Part shown: in pieces, positions 8,453-16,875 of the stretch
Position numbering within the stretch: position 1 is the stretch's first letter
Layout of the letters: each line of letters opens with the position of its first letter
Source: Sphingobium sp. EP60837
GTDB taxonomy: Bacteria > Pseudomonadota > Alphaproteobacteria > Sphingomonadales > Sphingomonadaceae
Assembly (NCBI RefSeq): GCF_001658005.1
Contig: NZ_CP015988.1
Location: 62,001 to 126,000, forward strand
Length of the DNA stretch: 64,000 bases
Direction: 5' to 3'
The notes under the pieces: generated by a model
Databases searched by the model: none
What the model was told of the DNA's origin: nothing
Seen by the model: only the letters and a program-made list of their open reading frames with translations
Made by a program: the position numbers and the translations under genes

Positions 8453-9832
8453 TCATGAAAGCTTGCGGAGCAGTTCGGTCCCGTCGCTCAGCGTCTCGAG
8501 CGACCTTGCCATCTCTACCGCTTCGTTGATCTTGGCAGGCGAAATGGGGATGGGGGCCAGCGCCGCGCACGAGACGAATTTGGCGATGATGTGTTCCCAT
8601 TCCATGGGGTGGTTCTTGCCGCCCAGCGTACCGTCTCCCGATCCTGCGAGGGTCTCGCCGGACCGTGTGTCGATTTCTACACGAGCATTCGGCATTTCGC
8701 CCTTCCAATCAAGGCTGCTGTCATTGATGGGAACGATCTTTTGCGCGGTTTCAAGTACTTTTGGATCCCGAAGCCCTGCTTCCGTGAAATGCTCGATCTT
8801 AACTTCTCCATACGTCGCCGCCGCAGCAAGGCAGAAGGGCAGACTAAAGCGTGCGTCCATCGAACAGGCCGGCTGTCGCCGCTCTTCAAGAGGATATGAC
8901 ATACGTTGCTGGAAATCGCCGATGTATGGTCGGATTTCGACGATGTCATCAGGTCTAAGCCCGTGATTACGTACCAGTTCCAGAACTGCGTGAATATAGG
9001 TGTTAGCGATGCCGCATACAGGCCAAGGCTTGTACTGCATCGTACTTCCCCCAAAAATGGTGCCCAATCCTTCAAGGATTTTCGTGCGGTCATATTCGTC
9101 GTCGAAATAGACGCGCATGATCCCGGCCTGGCCTTCAAAGACCTTCTGCGTACCCGTCACGCCCCTCTTGGCCAGCAGGGCGGATAGCAAGGCGCTCTTG
9201 GCAATGAACCCCGCATAGAGTTCCCCAAGATCGCTGTTTGTCCCAAACCGCAATTCGAGCGTACCGCACGAGCCAAGGCTTGCGATACCGAGCGCATGGG
9301 CAACCTGATCGGTGTCGAGACTGAGCACATAGGCCGCCCCGGCAGTTGCGGAGAACACGCCCAAAACAGTGGTGACTAGCCAGTCCATCCGCTGCTGGAG
9401 GCTTCGGCGCATGCGAAGAAACAGATCTTGCCCAATTGCAACTGCAGTGATCAGATCCTTTCCAGAAATGCCGCCCTGGTGTTCGGCCGCGGCGAAAACG
9501 GTAGGTATGAGCGTGCTGCTCGCATGGTTGCCGTCAGGCGCCACGTCGTCAAAATCGAGACAATGCGCCATTGCGCCGTTTGCCAGGGCTGCCATGACGG
9601 AAGGAACCTTGCCGCCAAAGCCGAGCACAGTCGATTCGGGTTTGCCGCCGCTCTCCCGAACAAGATCGATGACTGTGGCGACGGCTGGAACTGTGCCGGC
9701 CGCGGCCAAGCTCACCCCCAACAGGTCAAGGATGCTTTTCTTCGCAGCTTCGACGGCTTCGGGTGGCAAATCTTCGTACCGGCACGAAGAAACAAATTCA
9801 GCAAAGTTTCGAACGAAATCCTGATTTGGCAT
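8453..9832 (-). CDS. MmgE/PrpD family protein
   Basis: A 459-residue protein of the MmgE/PrpD fold, which includes 2-methylcitrate dehydratase and cis-aconitate/itaconate-forming enzymes; many members are uncharacterised dehydratases, isomerases or decarboxylases. Family hallmarks are the N-terminal helical LDLLGVSLAAAG segment, LDFDDV, and the C-terminal alpha/beta half. The start is set at ATG 9832 (MPNQDF) with AAAGAG upstream; an in-frame GTG 39 bases earlier lacks such support. It is divergent from the SDR at 10395 across a 560-base spacer that holds two hairpins. Similar genes lie at 14582 and 45854. Confidence 0.88.
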   Translation of the reverse strand: MPNQDFVRNFAEFVSSCRYEDLPPEAVEAAKKSILDLLGVSLAAAGTVPAVATVIDLVRESGGKPESTVLGFGGKVPSVMAALANGAMAHCLDFDDVAPDGNHASSTLIPTVFAAAEHQGGISGKDLITAVAIGQDLFLRMRRSLQQRMDWLVTTVLGVFSATAGAAYVLSLDTDQVAHALGIASLGSCGTLELRFGTNSDLGELYAGFIAKSALLSALLAKRGVTGTQKVFEGQAGIMRVYFDDEYDRTKILEGLGTIFGGSTMQYKPWPVCGIANTYIHAVLELVRNHGLRPDDIVEIRPYIGDFQQRMSYPLEERRQPACSMDARFSLPFCLAAAATYGEVKIEHFTEAGLRDPKVLETAQKIVPINDSSLDWKGEMPNARVEIDTRSGETLAGSGDGTLGGKNHPMEWEHIIAKFVSCAALAPIPISPAKINEAVEMARSLETLSDGTELLRKLS

Positions 9833-10069
9833 GATGATTCTCTTTGGTGTAAATGAAACGACCGGGACCAAGGAAACCTATTACTCGCTCATCCATAATG
9901 CATTGTAGTAGAGCAAATGAACTCTCATTTTTCCGTCGTTCAATTGGCAATGATCAACGATTATCATTTAAATGGGAGTGAGACTGACACTTGCGAACGG
10001 ATGGGAGTAGGCACCTTAGAGGCTGTTTGGAACACGCGCGGAAGAGCGCCATTTCTGATACTGCGCGAG

Positions 10070-10163
10070 CCCACACCTCCGCTCGGCCGTCCGCAGAGCG
10101 TATCGTGAATCGGAGGTCGTGTGGGGTTGCGAGCTGGTGGGAATGCGCCAAAGGCGCATTCCC
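10070..10163. repeat. Two adjacent hairpins in the 9833-10394 spacer
   Basis: The first is an imperfect stem-loop, CCCACACCTCCG (10070-10081) against 10111-10125 with a three-base bulge. The second is a perfect 11-bp stem, GGGAATGCGCC and GGCGCATTCCC, with an AAA loop (10139-10163). They sit in a 562-base stretch without a gene between divergent PrpD and SDR genes. Nothing else was recognised there. They could be a structured leader, a repeat element or an IS-end relic. Confidence 0.55.
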
Positions 10164-10394
10164 AAACATACTTTGGGACGCTCTATCCGCATCCGCCTGA
10201 TCCTCATCCAAAACACCACCCTGCGCAGTAGGGAATATGATACCGATGAGCGCTTTGCGACTCGCGCACGATCGCCATAATACAATTAATCCCATAGATT
10301 GACATAATATAGTAGCGTTGTTATGAACTCAGCTGTCCTGTAGCTTGCACTTCTTACTAGCCCGGCTGAACAGCGGGCTCGGGGAGACGCAAAC

Positions 10395-11216
10395 GTGATT
10401 CCTTGCACGAATCCCGGCTACGATCATGTGGAATATGCGATGATTAAAATGGAAACGGCCGTTGTTCCAGTTACTGGCGGGGCTTCCGGTATAGGATTGG
10501 CGATCTGCAGAGCCCTTCGGACCGCTGGCGCAAAGCCCATTCCCATCGATCTCAACCGTTCTCTTCTCGATCAAGCGATTGACGAACTTTATCCGAATGC
10601 TCCCGACGACAAGAGATCGGAGCTGGGTTATCTGTTGGACGTCAGCGATAGCAGAGCGGTCGATGCGGCATTTCAAGGTATCGCCAATACGCATGGGCCC
10701 ATCACACACCTTGTTGCAAATGCGGGAATTGTATGGCGCGGCAACATCCTTGAAATGCCGGAAGACGACTGGCATCGAGTGATGGCTGTTAACGTCAGCG
10801 GCGTCCTTCACACATGTCGCGCGGCGGCTCGGCAAATGAGGGATGCGGAGGGAGGCGCAATCGTCACTATGTCATCCATAGGAGGACTTCTGTCGAAACC
10901 TGAGCGCACAGCATATACTACCTCCAAGGCGGCAATTGTTCAAATGACCCGCGGCCTCGCTGTTGATCTTGCACGGCATGATATTCGCGTTAATTGTGTT
11001 GCCCCTGGGTTGGTGGCAACACCCATCCAAGAAGCGCAGGCCATTGCGAACGGTCCAGGTGCCGTCGAGGCATTGGCCGGGCGCGCGGTAATGAAGCGGC
11101 TTGCCGAGCCGCGAGAGATTGCAAACGTTGTGCTATTCCTACTCTCGGACCTGGCGAGCTATGTTACCGGAGAAACGGTTGTGGTCGATGGCGGGCTAAG
11201 CATCCATTACGCCTGA
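10395..11216 (+). CDS. SDR family oxidoreductase
   Basis: Classical SDR, 273 residues from the GTG at 10395. TGGASGIG (near residues 27-34), NAG, the Ser of MSSIGG and YTTSK (Tyr near 174) are intact, and it ends with the common VVDGG tail. The GTG at 10395 has GGGGAGA nine bases upstream. The ATG at 10440 would give the usual short N-terminus (258 residues), so the start is uncertain. It is 84 bases before a VOC gene on the same strand and probably co-transcribed. Codon use here is less GC-rich than in the 1835-7265 operon, hinting at a separate origin. Confidence 0.9.
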   Translation: MIPCTNPGYDHVEYAMIKMETAVVPVTGGASGIGLAICRALRTAGAKPIPIDLNRSLLDQAIDELYPNAPDDKRSELGYLLDVSDSRAVDAAFQGIANTHGPITHLVANAGIVWRGNILEMPEDDWHRVMAVNVSGVLHTCRAAARQMRDAEGGAIVTMSSIGGLLSKPERTAYTTSKAAIVQMTRGLAVDLARHDIRVNCVAPGLVATPIQEAQAIANGPGAVEALAGRAVMKRLAEPREIANVVLFLLSDLASYVTGETVVVDGGLSIHYA

Positions 11217-11300
11217 GGACGAAGGTGGTGACATCACCAACGTCGGATGATATCGAACGACTTACGCACTTCTTGGCGCCGCAATGCTTGAGGTGAAACA

Positions 11301-11897
11301 ATGCTTACAGCCTTCAGAAACTGCATGCTGCCTTCTCTGGTTGGCAAGGACATGCAGCTTTCCTACGTTGTGCCCGACATTGATGAGGCAATGCGCTTCT
11401 GGACGACACAACTGGAAGTTGGTCCGTTTGTTGTCATTGAAGACGCCGCGGCAGACCGAGTTGTCGTATACCGAGGTCGCAGAACGCGGGTGAAGATGTC
11501 GCTCGCCTTCGCTTATGTGGCGGAAATGCAGATAGAGCTGATATCTGCGACAAGCTCAGATCCATCGCCGTGGACCGATTTTCTCCAAAGCGGCCGACAA
11601 GGCCTTCATCACCTGGGTTTCTGGCCCGAGGACTACGATCACTCAGTGTTGGCGCTGGAACAGATGGGCTTCGTTCGGGAATGTTCGATTGAGACAGTCG
11701 ACGGTTCGGTTAGTTCCAATTATTTTAGTGGCCCGCCTTATTTTGGGGTTTGGGTTGAGCTAGCACCCAACACTCCGACGAGAAATAACTACTTTGCAGG
11801 CATCAAAGCTCTGAGTGAAAGATGGGACGGTAGCCGGGCTATCCGTCGTTTTAAGTCGCGGGACGAATTTCTGGCTTCTGATGATTGCAAATCTTGA
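11301..11897 (+). CDS. VOC family protein (glyoxalase/epimerase fold)
   Basis: A 198-residue vicinal-oxygen-chelate protein, related to methylmalonyl-CoA epimerase, glyoxalase and extradiol dioxygenases. The first strand reads MQLSYVVPDID, so Gln stands where the epimerase has a metal-ligand His. GLHHLGFW and GVWVEL supply the other likely ligands. GAGGTGAAAC precedes the ATG at 11301. It is a clear paralogue of 16116-16724: both share GPFVVIED, LAFAYV, QIELI and FWPED. It follows an SDR and is followed by an IS3 relic. The reaction, an epimerisation, isomerisation or ring cleavage, cannot be decided. Confidence 0.88.
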   Translation: MLTAFRNCMLPSLVGKDMQLSYVVPDIDEAMRFWTTQLEVGPFVVIEDAAADRVVVYRGRRTRVKMSLAFAYVAEMQIELISATSSDPSPWTDFLQSGRQGLHHLGFWPEDYDHSVLALEQMGFVRECSIETVDGSVSSNYFSGPPYFGVWVELAPNTPTRNNYFAGIKALSERWDGSRAIRRFKSRDEFLASDDCKS

Positions 11898-11954
11898 GCT
11901 TTGCAAAAATTTTGGTGCGCTGGGCTCCGCATGAGCAGCCTCAGTTACATTCAA

Positions 11955-12442
11955 ATGCCCGCATTGTATAACCGGCGCAATGGTAAGCGGTACCGTGCCC
12001 TGGCCGTCGTCGATGCTTACACCCGCGAATGCCTCGCGAACCGCGTCAGGCAGGGCGCCAAGGGCGATGTACTTTCATCGGCGAGCCTTCGCGCCAAAGC
12101 AGCACATGAATTAGTCGATAGCCATAGCGCATGCGGGTCGCCGCGATCTCCTTGATCCTGTTCCTGAGCGGCGCCTGGTCGCTTCGGACCGACCGATAAC
12201 GGTGCGTCTTGCAATCGAACCGGAGAACAGCGCAACTGGGCCACCAGCAGACGCCGGATAGATGTTCGCCACTGATCCACGCAGAACATTTCAATGCCGC
12301 TTGCAAAGGGAGAGCCGTCTATAGAGGTAATAGGTCGCCTCCGACACGCCCAACTTCCGGCACACCTCGGCAACCGACGTACCGGCCTCGCCTGGCGCAG
12401 CGCAAACGCGATCTGCTCTCCCGTGAAACTCGACTTCTTCAT
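11955..12442. mobile_element. Decayed IS3-family (IS407-like) element with opposed fragments
   Basis: On the minus strand from 12442 an OrfA start (MKKSSFTGEQIAFALRQA) is recognisable. It then continues frameshifted, with an OrfB part in another frame (RNRIKEIAATRMRYGYRLI, about 12110-12200) ending near 12050. On the plus strand at about 11960-12036 lies an integrase-core fragment (RYRALAVVDAYTRECLA), which belongs to the same transposase but in the opposite orientation. The element is therefore truncated, frameshifted and internally inverted, and cannot transpose. The rest of 12443-12949 shows no gene I can support. Confidence 0.8.
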
Positions 12443-12949
12443 GCAAAATCTCCAGCGCCACTTAGCTCGATTTCGCCAGATTCCTCTCATTCCCGCCGGA
12501 GGCATTTTCCGGGACAGGGTCAGGCGCAGCGTAGTTGACCTCCTCGCTTCTGAACAATTCCGCGGATTATCGACGCGAATCCTTTTGGCGCTGGGCCTAT
12601 GTGCAGACGAGCCGTCTGTCAGCCAATCGCCGACCCGATCGCGCGGGCAGGATAGTTCGATCATAGGCCATGCCTATTTCCCCTATAGGCGTCGACCTTT
12701 ATCGCGCCGTCTGGTCCGGAAGTTGGGTGTTCATCGCTGCCGATCTTGGTAAAAATACGGCTTTGTGGAAAAACTGTTACGCCGGAGGCAGGCGGGCGCC
12801 CGGCCACGTCGGCTTAGCGATGCTTGTGATAACATGATGGTCACTTTGAAGGATCTGCTGGTTCGAAAGATAAGGGTGACTGACCGGTGTGGAGCACTTG
12901 CCGCCCTAGCAAGCGGCAGTTGCGGGACGCGAGATGCTTGGAGCGAGAG

Positions 12950-13711
12950 ATGGATTTAGGAATTGATGGTAAACGCGCCGTTGTTATAGGCGGCAGTTCG
13001 GGGCTGGGCTATGGCGTGTGCGAGCGTCTTGCCGCCGAAGGTGTCAATCTTTTGATCTTTGCGCGTGACAGGGAGAAGCTTCAAGACGCGAAGAAGCGTT
13101 TAGTGGACAAAAATCCGCGTAGTACAATCGATATCGTAGCCGGTGATATCTCAAACGCAGAAGACATCGAAAGACTGAAGCGCGAAATCATCGATAGCGG
13201 GGGGATGCAAATTCTTGTGTTGAATACGCCGCCTCCGCCCAGACCATTATACGACTTTTTAGAAGAGCATGACGAAGAGCGATGGGAAAACGCTTATCAG
13301 TGGCAGCTGAAAGGTGCACTGCTGGTGTTACGGAAACTCGCGCCTCTTCTTCTAAACCAGGGCTGGGGCAGAATTGTCGCGATCACCTCGGCATCCATTA
13401 AGGAGCCGCTGCCCAACCACGCTCTTTCGACCGTTTTCCGCGCCGGTGTGCAGGCCGCGCTCAAGCACCTGTCGATGGAGATGGCGGCGCATAATGTGAC
13501 GGTGAACTCCGTCGCTCCCGCCGTGGTCGTGACCTCGACCTATCATACCGTCCATGACATTGAGGCCCGGGTGAGCCGGATACCGCTCAAGCGCGTCGGC
13601 AAAGTCGAGGAACTGGCCGCCACCGTCGCATTTCTGGCGTCGGACCTTGCCGGCTTCATCACCGGCGAAAATGTCCAGGTGGACGGGGGCTGTACAAGGT
13701 CTCTTTGCTAA
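12950..13711 (+). CDS. SDR-like protein lacking the YxxxK motif
   Basis: A 253-residue Rossmann protein of the SDR superfamily. The cofactor loop is IGGSSGLG near residues 12-19 and the C-terminus has VDGG. The catalytic region reads ITSASIKEPLPNHALSTVF, so the Ser region is present but the expected Tyr-x-x-x-Lys is replaced by a segment without Tyr or Lys. A divergent SDR group with this LS-x-x-x-R style segment is known to me from annotation, but its activity is not. The start ATG 12950 follows GGAGCGAGAG. It opens a series with NIPSNAP and PrpD genes. Confidence 0.85.
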   Translation: MDLGIDGKRAVVIGGSSGLGYGVCERLAAEGVNLLIFARDREKLQDAKKRLVDKNPRSTIDIVAGDISNAEDIERLKREIIDSGGMQILVLNTPPPPRPLYDFLEEHDEERWENAYQWQLKGALLVLRKLAPLLLNQGWGRIVAITSASIKEPLPNHALSTVFRAGVQAALKHLSMEMAAHNVTVNSVAPAVVVTSTYHTVHDIEARVSRIPLKRVGKVEELAATVAFLASDLAGFITGENVQVDGGCTRSLC

Positions 13712-13811
13712 GGCGTGTCGGTCCTTTGGCGGTACGGCCAAATCGCCTGGACCCGTCTACATGCAGATAAATGGCGGCGGGCCAAAATAGAATACCAGGA
13801 GAGCGAAAGAT

Positions 13812-14477
13812 ATGTGGAACAAGCCGGTAGTCGAAATTCGCGTCGAGGAATTCACGCGGGGGACGCTCCCCACATATCTCGAGCTTCACAAATCAATGGC
13901 GCTGCCGCTTCTGCAGGAGCATCTCGGCAGGCCGATGGCGTATTATATGACGAATGTCGGCAGGATCAATTGCGTTACCCAACTTTGGGGCTATGATTCG
14001 TTGGAGGCATATCAGTCAGGACGAGCGGCCGTGGAAAGCCGGCCGCAGTGGCAGGACTATATGAGGTCGACGGAGGGAGTCGTCCGCTTCGTCGACACTC
14101 GCCTGACCCAACGCATCCTCTTTCCCAATGTCGGCGCCGGCGAGGAGATTTCCCGGGCAAAGCCGGTCGTGGATTTCAGAACATATCTGATCCACCACAA
14201 TCACATGCAGACCTTCCTCTCGACGACTGAGGAGCATGCCATGAGCGTGATGCTGCGGCATGTCGGTCCGCCGATCGGCTACTATCTGACCAAAGTGGGG
14301 AATCTGAACCAGATTACCAACATCTGGGGCTATGACAGCATGGGCGATATGGAAACACGGCGTAACGCCCGGAACGCCGATCCGGAATGGCGCAACTATC
14401 TCGATGCGTCGGACGGAATCTATGAGCGGCAGGAAACGCAGATATTACGGCTTCTGGAGCTGTATCCCGACGAATGA
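13812..14477 (+). CDS. NIPSNAP family protein, two tandem domains
   Basis: A 221-residue protein with two ferredoxin-like NIPSNAP units, about residues 5-100 and 118-215. The duplication is visible: both units contain a Y-Y-x-T-x-V-G segment followed by WGYDS and a W-x-x-Y stretch. AGGAGAG precedes the ATG. NIPSNAP proteins are dimeric alpha/beta-barrel-like proteins often placed in catabolic operons with unknown chemistry. It sits between an SDR-like gene and a PrpD gene, and an enzymatic helper or small-molecule binding role is inference only. Confidence 0.85.
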   Translation: MWNKPVVEIRVEEFTRGTLPTYLELHKSMALPLLQEHLGRPMAYYMTNVGRINCVTQLWGYDSLEAYQSGRAAVESRPQWQDYMRSTEGVVRFVDTRLTQRILFPNVGAGEEISRAKPVVDFRTYLIHHNHMQTFLSTTEEHAMSVMLRHVGPPIGYYLTKVGNLNQITNIWGYDSMGDMETRRNARNADPEWRNYLDASDGIYERQETQILRLLELYPDE

Positions 14478-14581
14478 ATTGGTGTCCGGTTTGTCGTTTG
14501 CGCTTGGTCCTGTAGCCTCGATCCCTGGCGGCGAACCGATTTGTTCAACTGTGATGGTCTTTATCAGTTAAGGAAAGCGTT

Positions 14582-15988
14582 ATGTCTTCCGATCAGGTCG
14601 CTATCGAAATGGATCTTGAAAGCCGGGTCGCGCAGTTCGTTGTCGATTTCAAATGGACCCAAATCGAGCCGGTCTCCATGCCTGCCATAAAGGCGCTTCT
14701 GAAGGATCAACTCGCGCTGCAAGTCGGCGCGGTGGACTTGCCATGGTCGCGCGAGGCGCGCCGCTTCCTTGCCAAGCCCCGTCCCGGGAGTTCGACGGTG
14801 GTTGCTGAAAGCGAGCCGATGGACGCCGCCGATGCGGCCTACATCAACGCGACTTACGGCCACGGATTTGAATATGACGATGTGGCGAGCAACGGCCATC
14901 CCGGCTGCTGCGTCGTCCCAACGGCCATCGCGGTGGGCGAGGAGCTGGGCGCCACGCTCGGCCAGGTGGTGGAGGCGATGCTCGCGGGCTATGAAGTCTA
15001 TGTGCGGATCGGCCGCTTGGCCGCGCCGGACCTGGTAAATGCCGGCTGGCACGCCCATGCGGTGCTCGCGAACTTCGGTGCCGTCGCGGTCGCCGCGAAG
15101 CTGCACGATCTGGATGCCGACACCGTCCTGCACGCCATGGCGATCGCGCTGAGCCATGCGTCGGGCACGACCGAATATACGAAGAGCGGGGGGTCCATAA
15201 AGCGCGTCCATGCGGGCATTGCCGTCCGCAATGGCATAGAGGCGGTTCAGCTGGCGCGTGCGGGCATTACAGGACCGAGGCGTTACCTGACGGGACAGAA
15301 AGGATTTTTCCGCAACTTCATCCGCCGGCCGGTGGTGGACAGCGACGCGGAGGAAGCCTTCCGCAAGGGCCGGCCGCAGCGGATCAAGGATATCTGGCTC
15401 AAGGCCCATTGCTGCTGCGGCGCGCACCATCCCTATATCGACGCCATGACTAGTGTACGTGATCGCGTGGATGAGATCGTTTCGGTCGACGCGATCATCC
15501 AGGGCATGACCAGGACCCTGGCCGACAACCCCCATGCGCAACAGCACGGCACAACGAATATCGAGGAGTTGCAGTTCAGCCTTGCGTTGCAGATGGCGCT
15601 GGCCGCGCTGGGCAAGGGCAATGGCTATTCGACGCACCGTGCCTTTCTCGACGGCAAGCTGCCACTGGATGAAAGTTCCGACGTTGTGCAATTCGCCCGT
15701 CGCATCCGCCTGATCCACTCGCCGGAACTGGACGAGCGCTATCCGTTCAATTTCGTGGGCGAGGTTCTGCTCCATTACCGGGACGGCTCCACCCAGAGCA
15801 TTTTCATGGAAGGCGCAAAGGGCATGCCAAACGATCCGTTCACGGAACAGGAGCATCGTCGGAAGCTGGACGAACTGACGCATGATGTGATCGGATCGGA
15901 ACGGGCGATCAAGCTATTCGAACTGGTCGACGATCTCGACCCCGATACCCCCATCACCAAACTGACCCGGCTGTTGCAGGGGCGGTGA
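14582..15988 (+). CDS. MmgE/PrpD family protein
   Basis: The second PrpD-fold protein, 468 residues. Features include HGFEYDDVASNGHPG near residue 95, matching the conserved family active-site segment, a helical N-terminal domain and a CCCGAHHPYIDA stretch near 280. AAGGAAAG precedes the ATG at 14582. It starts 104 bases after the NIPSNAP gene and probably ends a three-gene unit, being convergent with a VOC gene. The reaction is unknown; dehydration or isomerisation of a tricarboxylate-like acid is the family's best-known activity. Confidence 0.88.
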   Translation: MSSDQVAIEMDLESRVAQFVVDFKWTQIEPVSMPAIKALLKDQLALQVGAVDLPWSREARRFLAKPRPGSSTVVAESEPMDAADAAYINATYGHGFEYDDVASNGHPGCCVVPTAIAVGEELGATLGQVVEAMLAGYEVYVRIGRLAAPDLVNAGWHAHAVLANFGAVAVAAKLHDLDADTVLHAMAIALSHASGTTEYTKSGGSIKRVHAGIAVRNGIEAVQLARAGITGPRRYLTGQKGFFRNFIRRPVVDSDAEEAFRKGRPQRIKDIWLKAHCCCGAHHPYIDAMTSVRDRVDEIVSVDAIIQGMTRTLADNPHAQQHGTTNIEELQFSLALQMALAALGKGNGYSTHRAFLDGKLPLDESSDVVQFARRIRLIHSPELDERYPFNFVGEVLLHYRDGSTQSIFMEGAKGMPNDPFTEQEHRRKLDELTHDVIGSERAIKLFELVDDLDPDTPITKLTRLLQGR

Positions 15989-16060
15989 CGAAGGCATTGA
16001 GTTCGGCCGGCGGGGCTCGCGACAGCCCGGTTCCACCGTCTTGAAGCGGGTTTCCAGGAG

Positions 16061-16081
16061 CCGCTCGTCTCGTTCGAGCGG
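16061..16081. terminator. Hairpin between convergent PrpD and VOC genes
   Basis: Perfect 7-bp stem CCGCTCG and CGAGCGG with a seven-base loop, placed between the two stop codons. No T-run follows, so the termination role is tentative. Confidence 0.45.
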
Positions 16082-16115
16082 CCTTGCAGTTGGAAATCCC
16101 GAAAGTTCTATCTGA

Positions 16116-16724
16116 TCAGGACAGGCTGGCGCTCTCCGCGCCTTCAGCGGAAGCGAGGAAGGCTGCACGATCGGCAAAGCGACGGATCGGCCGCGTGACG
16201 CCGTCCCAGGATTTGCTGAGCTGCTGGATGCGGCCATAATAAGCGGTCCGAGCCGCGCTCATCGGGAGCAGCTCGACCACGCAGCCAATATGTGCCGGGG
16301 CTTGATAATAGACCACGGTCCTTGATCCGTCATGGGCGAGAACCGCCGAAATCTCCGTGAAGCCATTTTCTTCCAGCAGGGCGCAGGCACCGTCCATGTC
16401 CTCAGGCCAGAAAGCGATATGGTGCAGCCCTTCGCGGCCGCTGTCGAGAAACTCCTTGTAGGCAGACGGTGCGTCGTTGGACTGCGCGATGAGTTCGATC
16501 TGAACGTCTCCGACATAGGCGAAGGCCAGCGTGAATTGCACATCGCTCTCCTGCCCGCGGTGCAGCACCGATCTTTCACCGCGTGAATCCTCGATCACGA
16601 CGAACGGTCCGACTTTCATGACATCGGCCCAATATTGCATTGCGGCGTCGAGATCGTGCACCACATAGGCGACTTGCATGCGCTCGCCTAGATAGCCCTT
16701 GCATGGGAAGGGGAGGGGCAACAT
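16116..16724 (-). CDS. VOC family protein (glyoxalase/epimerase fold)
   Basis: A 202-residue paralogue of 11301-11897, sharing GPFVVIED, FTLAFAYV, QIELI, GLHHIAFWPED and the C-terminal RRF. As there, the first strand begins MQVAYVV with Gln at the usual metal-His position. The ATG at 16724 is supported by TGAGGAG eight bases upstream and by the paralogue, which also has about 16 residues before the MQ. It is divergent from a LysR regulator across 151 bases that contain inverted repeats, so control by that regulator is likely but inferred. Confidence 0.88.
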   Translation of the reverse strand: MLPLPFPCKGYLGERMQVAYVVHDLDAAMQYWADVMKVGPFVVIEDSRGERSVLHRGQESDVQFTLAFAYVGDVQIELIAQSNDAPSAYKEFLDSGREGLHHIAFWPEDMDGACALLEENGFTEISAVLAHDGSRTVVYYQAPAHIGCVVELLPMSAARTAYYGRIQQLSKSWDGVTRPIRRFADRAAFLASAEGAESASLS

Positions 16725-16834
16725 CGCAACTTCTCCTCATTTTTCTGTGCGCGAGATCATGCAGCCATCGCAGGCTAGCAGTATAGCCCAAACGGCATTT
16801 ACTTCAGCGCGGTTTCAACTTAGGAATTACCTAT

Positions 16835-16856
16835 GGCAAATCAAGGTTTTGCCTTG
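16835..16856. promoter_or_regulatory. Overlapping inverted repeats upstream of the LysR gene
   Basis: GGCAAA and TTTGCC with seven bases between (16835-16853), overlapping CAAGG and CCTTG with five between (16842-16856). They end 20 bases before the LysR start and lie in the divergent VOC/LysR spacer, a normal position for LysR-type operators. Confidence 0.5.
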
Positions 16857-16875
16857 TAGGGCCGGGAGAGGTCAC

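Noticed and set aside
14564..15883. 439-codon antisense frame over the second PrpD gene
   Set aside because: No recognisable domain; PrpD on the plus strand has family motifs and a good ribosome site.
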